Positions 1 to 5,314 of a stretch of 8,055 nt of DNA are shown here, one piece after another (within the stretch, counting starts at the first letter, position 1; every line of letters starts with the position of its first letter). The notes beneath the pieces were generated by a model. That model had not been told where the DNA came from and ran no database searches. It saw nothing but the letters and a program-made list of their open reading frames with translations. This DNA is from Anaerolinea thermophila (GTDB taxonomy: Bacteria; Chloroflexota; Anaerolineae; Anaerolineales; Villigracilaceae): the NCBI GenBank assembly GCA_022729775.1, contig DZBA01000146.1:1-8055 (forward strand), given 5' to 3'. Made by a program: the position numbers and the translations under genes.

Positions 1-1190
1 TAATCGCCTGCCCACTTTCGCGCTTCCACCGTGTAGAAGTGCGAACTCGACCCGCCGATGGGGACTTGAATCATTTTGGGGTTGCTGTTGGTCGGCTGCG
101 CCAGCCGCTCTAATGTAACCGTGTTGCTGGTGTTGAGCGCGGCGGTATATTTTTGCCCGCTGGGAATCCATCCCAGCATGTCTTTGTGATAAGAAATGGT
201 GTGCTGTGGGATACACCCGTAGGTGTAGTCTTGCGCCCCGTAATAATAGCAGAGCGTCCATGTGTCGCTCATCACGTCCCAAACGTTGTCATATGTTTCA
301 ACGGGGTCATACGTAGAGTGTGGCAGACCAAAGGCGTGTCCCATCTCGTGGGCGAGAGTCGAGACGTTTTCATATCCAAAGGGCGGCTCCCATGTGACAG
401 ACCATAGTTTTTCCGCGCCGCCATCCAGCGCAAGATAGGTTGTCCCTCCCCATGCGTACCCATCTAAATCAGCGTTGAACATGAAGTTAATGCCCTTGAA
501 TTGGGAGAAGTTCACAGCCGGGTCTGCGTCCGCTTTGGCAGCGCAATCCCGCGCGGCGCGGTCGCTGTTAAAGTAATCGTTGTACACGTAATAGGAATGC
601 GGCTGCGGAAGCGTGTACCAGCCGACTGCCGCGCTGCCATCCACATCGGCAATGCCGTATGAAACCTCGCGCCAGTAATGATCCAGTCCGGGGTAATCAC
701 TTGCGTACATACCATCGAAATAAGCCCAGTCTTTTGGCTCGGCGCCGATATCCTTAAACTTGCACATAATCGAAATAAAAGGCTGGCTGCCCGTCACTGC
801 CGCTTGCGCGCTGACTTCCCCAAATGCGGAAACGCCCTCGCTCTCCAATGCGATAGAAATCACTTGAATTTCATCCGTCCCACCGCCAAACGCGGAGACT
901 TCATCCTGAACGCTTTGCACGCTCACGCGCCGATGATTCAACGCCAGCGCGCCGCCCGCTGATTCGACCAGCGCGTTATCCATGACGAGGGTATTCATTT
1001 GCCCGCCATCTTGCGTCAGCGTATATTTCACGGTGGACTTTCCATCTTGCGTGTCGCCCCAAAGAATCCCAAACCAACCGCTGACGGTTTGCGTCTCTTG
1101 CGCTTGCGCCGAAGCAGGCTGCAAGGCGGGCAGCATCAAAGCCAGTAACAGTAAAGTTTTGAAAATATTTTTCGATAATTCTTTTCTCAT
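1..1190 (-). CDS. Secreted metzincin-type zinc metallopeptidase (M6-like), C-terminus cut by window edge
   Basis: This open frame has no stop from its ATG (1190-1188) to the left edge of the window, so at least 396 residues are seen and the C-terminus is missing. The N-terminus is a signal peptide: basic residues (R2, K3, K7, K11), a hydrophobic core around 12-23, and an A-S-A cleavage site near residue 28, so the protein should be exported. Residues 281-291 read HEMGHAFGLPH, the HExxHxxGxxH metzincin site: H281, H285 and H291 would bind zinc and E282 would be the catalytic base. A D-V-M-S Met-turn follows, with M307 16 residues after the third His, a normal distance. The segment at about 33-90 is probably a beta-rich prodomain. 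Cysteines near 162, 215 and 312-322 could form disulfides. The start is fixed by a GGAGAG Shine-Dalgarno (1197-1202) 6 nt upstream. The exact peptidase family is uncertain: M6 is suggested by the overall look, but M6 usually has Asp where H291 stands. Substrate unknown. Confidence 0.85.
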   Translation of the reverse strand, partial: MRKELSKNIFKTLLLLALMLPALQPASAQAQETQTVSGWFGILWGDTQDGKSTVKYTLTQDGGQMNTLVMDNALVESAGGALALNHRRVSVQSVQDEVSAFGGGTDEIQVISIALESEGVSAFGEVSAQAAVTGSQPFISIMCKFKDIGAEPKDWAYFDGMYASDYPGLDHYWREVSYGIADVDGSAAVGWYTLPQPHSYYVYNDYFNSDRAARDCAAKADADPAVNFSQFKGINFMFNADLDGYAWGGTTYLALDGGAEKLWSVTWEPPFGYENVSTLAHEMGHAFGLPHSTYDPVETYDNVWDVMSDTWTLCYYYGAQDYTYGCIPQHTISYHKDMLGWIPSGQKYTAALNTSNTVTLERLAQPTNSNPKMIQVPIGGSSSHFYTVEARKWAGD

Positions 1191-1225
1191 TACACACTCT
1201 CCAGTTGGGCGCAATCTACATTTTC

Positions 1226-1254
1226 AGTGTACGTCCAAATGGGAGAAATGCCAA
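1226..1254 (-). promoter_or_regulatory. Candidate sigma-70-type promoter of the metallopeptidase gene
   Basis: On the minus strand, TTGGCA (1254-1249, 5 of 6 to the -35 consensus) is followed after exactly 17 nt by TACACT (1231-1226, 4 of 6 to the -10 consensus). Transcription would begin near 1219, leaving a leader of about 28 nt that contains the Shine-Dalgarno. It lies in the 111-nt gap after recJ, so the peptidase gene is probably its own transcription unit. A run of seven T (minus strand, 1262-1256) just upstream could end recJ transcription, but only a poor stem precedes it. Confidence 0.5.
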
Positions 1255-1301
1255 GAAAAAAACATGACCTGATTGTCCCCCTAACATAACTGTAAACGGA
1301 A

Positions 1302-3569
1302 TTACAACAACGCCGACACATCCGCAAGCGTGGCGATATATTTCCGGTAGGCGGCGCTTTCCTTCAACGTTCCGCGCAGCGCGACGAACAACTCATTTTG
1401 CAAATATGGATTTTTATTTTGATTCCCCGCTGTGATGAAGACCGCGTCCGCTTCGATCTTGACCTCGAAGTGACCCGCCGCGCCGAGCCATTCCAACCCC
1501 AGTCGGATTGCGCTCTCGCGCGAAGCCATCGCCGCCGCAAGTTTTTCGATGGAAGTCTGCCCGCTGTAATTGCTCAACGTATATTTGCACAATCCCGCTA
1601 AACGATTCAGGAAGTCTTCCGCTTTTTCTTCCACAGGCGGAATGGCGATGAAATAAATGATTTTCGGCTTCACAACTTCCAGCGCCCGTTTCAACTCTGT
1701 CTGTGATGGCGGAGTCGTGTAAATTGCAAATTCATCCGCTTGGGTTAATTCAAACCGCGACTTGCCCTTGACTTTATCCGCGCCTTCAGCCCAAACCAGC
1801 GTTGAAGACGCAAGGTTGAATGTTGAAGGTTGAAGCCGTAAATCCCGAACCTCGATTTCCAAAGGCGGAATCTCGAAAGGCTTTTCTTCGCGGATTCTAA
1901 ATTCCTGAAATTGCAGGGTGAGTTGTTTCTCGCCGCGAAAGGTGGAAGCGCGCAAAGAATACGCAATGTCGAACTTTGTCCCCGCCTCCGGCTGTGACTC
2001 GCCCGCGCCGCCCCACCACAAAATGCTTTGGACGTTTCCGCGCTCATCTTCCACATTCAAGCGGATGTGTTCCTTCGTCTTGCCAATTGTCGCAACGGAT
2101 TTTAATTGCACGTTCCGCGTCGCCAATGTCAACGAAGGATTCCCCGCGCCAAAGGGAGCAAGCGCTTCGAGCGCGTCTGCCAGTTCGAAATTCAATTCAT
2201 CCAATTTGAGCCATTCATCAATTTGCAGGGACGGCTCTTCACGCGCGATTTCGCCGAGTTGTTTTTCGACTGCCTTGCCAAGTCCGCGCCGGAACGCTTC
2301 GAGTTTGTCCGCGTCGAGCGACATGCCCGCCGCCATCGGATGCCCGCCGAATCCGCGCAGCAGGTTTTTGTTTGCGGCAATCGCGTCGGTGATGTGCAGC
2401 CCGTCCACCGAACGCGCCGACCCGCGCAGGATTCCATCCGCTTCGTTGAATAAAATCGCGGGCTTGTGATATTTCTCCACCAGTTTGTTGGCGACGATTC
2501 CCACCACGCCGCCGGGCCAGCCAGTGTGTGATAGGACAATCGCGGGCGCTTCCAACAGTTTGGGATTTTCGCGCAGTTGCGATTCCGCCGCTTCATACAC
2601 TTGCGAAGTTAAAAATCGGCGCTGCTGATTCAATCCTTCGATTTGATTTGCCAATACGCGCGCGCGCGCGGGATTCTCTGTGAGGAGCAACTCAACGGCG
2701 GGGTTTGCGTCATCCAAACGTCCCAGCGCGTTCAAGCGCGGCGCAAAGTTAAAGCCGATGGTTTCTTCGGTGATGGTTTCAAAATTGGTCAAGCCAGAAA
2801 ATTCCGCCATCGCTTTGATTCCAAGCCGCTTTGTCTCGCGCAGTTTTCGGATTCCCTTTTGCGCCAGTGACCTTGTCTCGCCTTTCAGCAACGCGACGTC
2901 GGCAATCAACCCCAGCGCGACCAAATCCAGCAATTCTGAATTCTGAATTCTGAATTCTGAATTTGATAACAGCGCCTCCGCCAATTTATACGCCACGCCC
3001 ACGCCCGCCAGATTTTCGAGCAGGTGATTCTTTGGCAGCAACTTGGGATTGATGATGACTTTCGCGTTGGGCAGCGTCTCGCCGAGCTCGTGATGGTCGG
3101 TGACGATGACATCCACGCCGCGCGAGTTTGCGTAATCAATCGCTTCGTGCGCGGTGATGCCCGTATCGCAGGTGACGATCAACTTCGCGCCGCCGTCGAG
3201 AATCGGCGCAAGTGATTCGATGTGAACGCCGTGACTTTCCTTTCCGCGAATCGGGATGTAGTACATCACATCCGCGCCGCATGATTGCAGGGTTTGAACC
3301 AGCAGCGCGGTGGAGGTCTGCCCGTCCACGTCGAAATCGCCCCACACGCAAATCCGCGTTTTGTTTTGAATCGCGCGTTCGATCAATTCCACTGCCTTTT
3401 CGATGTTTGGAAACGGCGCGGAGGGAATCTCGTCATGATATAAAAACGCGCGCGCCGATTCAGGCAGCGCAATCCCGCGCCGAATCAACGTCCGCGCGAC
3501 AAGCGGATGAAGATTCAACGCGGCGAGCGAATCTGTGTTTACGGGAGGGGGATCAAGCCAGCGGGTCAT
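1302..3569 (-). CDS. recJ: Single-stranded-DNA-specific exonuclease RecJ
   Basis: The 755-residue product is a DHH-family 5'-to-3' single-strand DNA exonuclease of RecF-pathway recombination and mismatch or base-excision repair, acting in the cytoplasm with two metal ions. Visible landmarks are GDFDVDG (77-83, metal-binding D78, D80, D82), VTCDTG (D135), TDHHE (157-161, the DHH motif), a DHHA1 domain with GGHPMAAGM (408-416), and an OB-fold segment starting near 450 with APFGAGNP (471-478). A further domain of about 190 residues follows, making it longer than E. coli RecJ (577 residues) and like the extended forms of Gram-positive-type bacteria. M1 is preferred because MTRWLDPP is a normal RecJ beginning, yet no Shine-Dalgarno precedes it: the upstream bases are heptamer repeats. 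Two heptamer arrays also lie inside the gene, at residues 204-213 and 579-586, both in probable surface loops. The stop is TAA at 1304-1302. Its start lies 67 nt after the tnaA stop, so co-transcription is possible. Confidence 0.96.
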   Translation of the reverse strand: MTRWLDPPPVNTDSLAALNLHPLVARTLIRRGIALPESARAFLYHDEIPSAPFPNIEKAVELIERAIQNKTRICVWGDFDVDGQTSTALLVQTLQSCGADVMYYIPIRGKESHGVHIESLAPILDGGAKLIVTCDTGITAHEAIDYANSRGVDVIVTDHHELGETLPNAKVIINPKLLPKNHLLENLAGVGVAYKLAEALLSNSEFRIQNSELLDLVALGLIADVALLKGETRSLAQKGIRKLRETKRLGIKAMAEFSGLTNFETITEETIGFNFAPRLNALGRLDDANPAVELLLTENPARARVLANQIEGLNQQRRFLTSQVYEAAESQLRENPKLLEAPAIVLSHTGWPGGVVGIVANKLVEKYHKPAILFNEADGILRGSARSVDGLHITDAIAANKNLLRGFGGHPMAAGMSLDADKLEAFRRGLGKAVEKQLGEIAREEPSLQIDEWLKLDELNFELADALEALAPFGAGNPSLTLATRNVQLKSVATIGKTKEHIRLNVEDERGNVQSILWWGGAGESQPEAGTKFDIAYSLRASTFRGEKQLTLQFQEFRIREEKPFEIPPLEIEVRDLRLQPSTFNLASSTLVWAEGADKVKGKSRFELTQADEFAIYTTPPSQTELKRALEVVKPKIIYFIAIPPVEEKAEDFLNRLAGLCKYTLSNYSGQTSIEKLAAAMASRESAIRLGLEWLGAAGHFEVKIEADAVFITAGNQNKNPYLQNELFVALRGTLKESAAYRKYIATLADVSALL
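1814..1834. repeat. Heptamer tandem array inside recJ (three units)
   Basis: Three adjacent 7-bp units on the plus strand read GGTTGAA, TGTTGAA and GGTTGAA. In the recJ frame this encodes residues 579-586 (L-Q-P-S-T-F-N-L), at the junction between the OB-fold region and the C-terminal domain, where a linker is expected. The frame stays open. Confidence 0.6.
2932..2959. repeat. Heptamer tandem array inside recJ (four perfect units)
   Basis: Four perfect copies of AATTCTG follow one another, with a partial fifth (AATT) to 2963. In the recJ frame a 7-bp period gives a 7-residue peptide period, E-F-R-I-Q-N-S, seen at residues 204-213. The position is the loop between the helix ending E-A-L-L (198-201) and the conserved L-L-D-L-V-A-L-G strand, a place where RecJ proteins vary in length, so the enzyme is probably not disrupted. 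The array holds three GAATTC palindromes and is itself nearly self-complementary. Confidence 0.85.
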
Positions 3570-3571
3570 GT

Positions 3572-3599
3572 GAATGAAGAATGAAGAATGTAGAATGAA
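3572..3599. repeat. Heptamer array abutting the recJ start codon
   Basis: Four 7-bp units on the plus strand read GAATGAA, GAATGAA, GAATGTA and GAATGAA, ending 2 nt from the recJ ATG. Related heptamers in the opposite orientation (TTCATTC, TGCATTC; 3611-3624) lie on the far side of the gap. The array fills the space where recJ's ribosome binding site should be; the minus strand here is only repeated CATTCTT-type sequence with no purine-rich Shine-Dalgarno. Confidence 0.75.
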
Positions 3600-3624
3600 A
3601 ATTTCAATTTTTCATTCTGCATTC
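3586..3624. other. Long AT-rich hairpin between tnaA and recJ
   Basis: The left arm 3586-3601 pairs with the right arm 3609-3624 over 16 positions (15 Watson-Crick and one G-T), with a 7-nt loop (3602-3608). It begins 12 nt after the tnaA stop codon. It could weaken or end transcription from tnaA into recJ, or protect the tnaA mRNA end, but no run of U follows on either strand, so it is not a standard intrinsic terminator. It is built largely from inverted heptamer repeats. Confidence 0.6.
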
Positions 3625-3636
3625 TGACTTATACAT

Positions 3637-5019
3637 TTAGAGCGGTTCAAACCTTGCGGTGAAGTGACGTAACAACTCCGGCGCGTAGGTGAATTTATAT
3701 CCGCGCACTTTGTCCGCGCGCGATTTGATTCGCGCCGCGCAGTCCGCCACGTAATCCATGTGACTCTGCGTATACGTGCGGCGCGGAATGGCAAGCCGCA
3801 GCAGTTCGAGTTTGGGATAAATCATCACCCCCGAATCTGGGTCGGGGTAGGCAAACATCACCGAGCCGATTTCCACGCCGCGGATTCCGCCCTCGCGGTA
3901 TAGTTCCACGCACAAGGCTTGACCGGGAAATTCGCCCTGCGGGATGTTGGGCAGCACGCTTGCCGCGTCGAGATAGACCGCATGTCCACCGGCGGGTTGG
4001 ATGGTGGGAATGCCCGCGTCATTTAATCGCGCGGCTAGATACGCCGTTTGTGAAAGGCGCGAGGCAAGATAATCTTCATCGAGTCCTTCGTATAAACCAA
4101 CCGCCATCGCATCGAGGTCGCGCCCCGCGAGTCCGCCGTAAGTGGGGAATCCTTCGCGCAGGATCAATTCGTTTTTGATGTTCTGGAAAAGCGCTTCGTC
4201 GTTCAAACAAAGCAAACCGCCGATGTTGACAATCGCGTCCTTCTTCGCGGACATGGTCATGCCGTCGGCGAGTGCATACATCTCACGCGCAATTTCGATT
4301 ACCGATTTATTTTCGTAGCCTTTTTCGCGCAACTTGATAAAGTATGCATTCTCCGCATAACGCGCCGAGTCAATGAAGAAGGGCAGTTTATATTCGCGGT
4401 AGACAGCTGCCACCGCTTTGAGGTTTTCCATCGAAACGGGCTGACCGCCGCCCGCGTTGTTGGTGACGGTGATCATGCCGAAGGGGATTTTATCCACGCC
4501 GATTCTTTCGATGAAGGCGCGCAGCTTGGCGATGTCCATATTGCCTTTGAACGGATGCGGGTCATTGATGTCAAACGCCGCGTCAATGACAAGGTTGGTG
4601 GGACGTCCGCCGCGCGCGCGGATGTTCGCGTCCGTCGTGTCGAAGTGCATGTTGCTGGGAATGTAATTGCCCGGCTTGACGAGGCACGCCGCGAGGATGT
4701 TCTCTGCTGCGCGTCCTTGATGGGTTGGGACAAAATACTTGAAACCGAACACGTCCTCGACGGCGGCTTTCAAGCGGTAGAATGAGCGCGCGCCCGCGTA
4801 GGATTCGTCGCCGCGCATCATGGCTGCCCATTGTTCGGCGCTCATCGCGCCTGTGCCGGAGTCGGTCAACAGGTCAATGAAGATGTCTTCCGCTTTCATG
4901 CTGAACAGGTTGTAGCCTGCTTCTTTCAAAGCAGATTCGCGCTGTTCCGGCGAAATCAAGCGGATGGGTTCGGTCACTTTGATGCGATACGGTTCGGGGG
5001 GGTAGAACTTGGGGGGCAT
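3637..5019 (-). CDS. tnaA: Tryptophanase (tryptophan indole-lyase)
   Basis: The 460-residue PLP enzyme splits L-tryptophan into indole, pyruvate and ammonia; it is cytosolic and usually a tetramer. The family signatures run throughout: LLTDSGTGAM (50-59), MMRGDESYAG (67-76), PTHQGRAAEN (98-107), the D-S-A-R cofactor-pocket motif (D217, R220) and MSAKKD (256-261), where K260 should hold PLP. Tyrosine phenol-lyase is the close alternative, and parts of the sequence (E-Q-W-A-A-M-M, E-N-K-S) do resemble it, but the deciding positions favour tryptophanase: I384 in V-E-I-G where tyrosine phenol-lyase has the phenol-binding Arg (E-R-G), D127 in F-D-T-T, and H452 in R-H-F-T-A-R where tyrosine phenol-lyase has Phe. 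Length is normal and the C-terminus is complete. The start is supported by AGGAGA (5024-5029) 4 nt upstream. Codons 2-8 include runs of six and seven C. No tnaC-like leader peptide or tryptophan permease gene is seen nearby. Confidence 0.95.
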   Translation of the reverse strand: MPPKFYPPEPYRIKVTEPIRLISPEQRESALKEAGYNLFSMKAEDIFIDLLTDSGTGAMSAEQWAAMMRGDESYAGARSFYRLKAAVEDVFGFKYFVPTHQGRAAENILAACLVKPGNYIPSNMHFDTTDANIRARGGRPTNLVIDAAFDINDPHPFKGNMDIAKLRAFIERIGVDKIPFGMITVTNNAGGGQPVSMENLKAVAAVYREYKLPFFIDSARYAENAYFIKLREKGYENKSVIEIAREMYALADGMTMSAKKDAIVNIGGLLCLNDEALFQNIKNELILREGFPTYGGLAGRDLDAMAVGLYEGLDEDYLASRLSQTAYLAARLNDAGIPTIQPAGGHAVYLDAASVLPNIPQGEFPGQALCVELYREGGIRGVEIGSVMFAYPDPDSGVMIYPKLELLRLAIPRRTYTQSHMDYVADCAARIKSRADKVRGYKFTYAPELLRHFTARFEPL

Positions 5020-5030
5020 TGGGTCTCCTG

Positions 5031-5055
5031 AAAATTTGAGGTTTTGTCAAATTTT
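5031..5055. promoter_or_regulatory. Perfect inverted repeat directly upstream of the tnaA ribosome binding site
   Basis: The 9-nt arms AAAATTTGA (5031-5039) and TCAAATTTT (5047-5055) are perfect inverted copies around a 7-nt spacer. On the minus strand the hairpin ends 1 nt before the AGGAGA of tnaA. It could be a repressor operator or an mRNA hairpin that affects ribosome access. Which of these, if either, cannot be told from sequence; it may also belong to the host's interspersed repeats. Confidence 0.5.
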
Positions 5056-5156
5056 GGGTAGCGAGCCTGGCGTGCCCCCTGCGCGTCCATTCGGTCTCCA
5101 ACACTTGCACCGAGCGCCAGTGCGGTGTGACGGGATGATTTTACATCTAAAACGAA
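5056..5156. other. Intergenic stretch upstream of tnaA without a recognised gene
   Basis: It must hold the tnaA promoter if the terminator at 5157-5308 works. The only hint is TAAAAT on the minus strand (5143-5138, 5 of 6 to a -10 box), but no fair -35 box lies at the right distance. An open frame of 38 codons (minus, ATG at 5090, TGA at 4974) has GGAG 5 nt upstream and overlaps the tnaA start in another frame; it has no Trp codon and is weak. Confidence 0.3.
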
Positions 5157-5308
5157 AAACCTCCGAGGTCTTTAGAAAGAGTGTGCGCGCAAAGGTTGTC
5201 ACCCGGGACTGCAAAATCTCCCGATTTTGCCTCGAAAGTCAGGACGCGAAGCGTTCGAATCCATCCCTGACATGTTTTGCGTGCATACTAGAAAGACTTT
5301 GGAGGTTT
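5157..5308 (-). terminator. Bidirectional-type terminator hairpin of the PBP gene, split by an inserted repeat element
   Basis: The arms 5157-5173 (AAACCTCCGAGGTCTTT) and 5292-5308 (AAAGACTTTGGAGGTTT) pair over 17 positions; two are G-U pairs in plus-strand RNA and A-C mismatches in minus-strand RNA. The hairpin begins 6 nt after the PBP stop codon (5317-5315). Reading left, T-rich sequence follows the stem (TTTTTCGTTTT on the minus strand); reading right, GTTTTTCT follows. A 108-bp element now separates the arms. Deleting the element with one 8-bp flank joins the arms around a 4-nt TAGA loop. Whether the hairpin still stops transcription with a loop of over 110 nt is doubtful. Confidence 0.6.
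5181..5288 (+). mobile_element. 108-bp MITE-like element, copy 1, with 13-bp inverted ends and an 8-bp flanking duplication
   Basis: The ends GTGTGCGCGCAAA (5181-5193) and TTTGCGTGCATAC (5276-5288) are inverted copies matching at 11 of 13 positions. Directly outside, TAGAAAGA occurs on both sides (5173-5180 and 5289-5296), as a target-site duplication would. Inside are two foldable parts: GCAAAATC/GATTTTGC with a 4-nt loop (5211-5230), and GTCAGG/CCTGAC (5238-5271) enclosing ACGC-GAA-GCGT. There is no transposase frame, so it would be non-autonomous; open frames that cross it are chance products of repeat sequence. The first 100 bp match copy 2 at 99 positions (C5204 against T7884). The orientation given is arbitrary. 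A structured REP-like repeat is the main alternative. Confidence 0.65.
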
Positions 5309-5314
5309 GTTTTT

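Noticed and set aside
2192..2596. Minus-strand frame of 134 codons inside recJ
   Set aside because: It is an out-of-frame shadow of recJ with skewed composition.
3637..5019. Tyrosine phenol-lyase as the identity of the PLP enzyme
   Set aside because: The phenol-binding Arg is Ile (I384) and the C-terminal Phe is His (H452), both as in tryptophanase.
4874..5110. Minus-strand frame with a single Trp codon before tnaA, as a TnaC leader
   Set aside because: It starts with GTG, runs 78 codons deep into tnaA and lacks the TnaC pattern of a Trp followed by a terminal Pro.
5251..5271. GCGTTCGAATCC inside the repeat looks like a tRNA T-loop
   Set aside because: The 5-bp stems that should flank TTCGAAT do not pair, and no D or anticodon arm is present; all three copies share it as part of the repeat.
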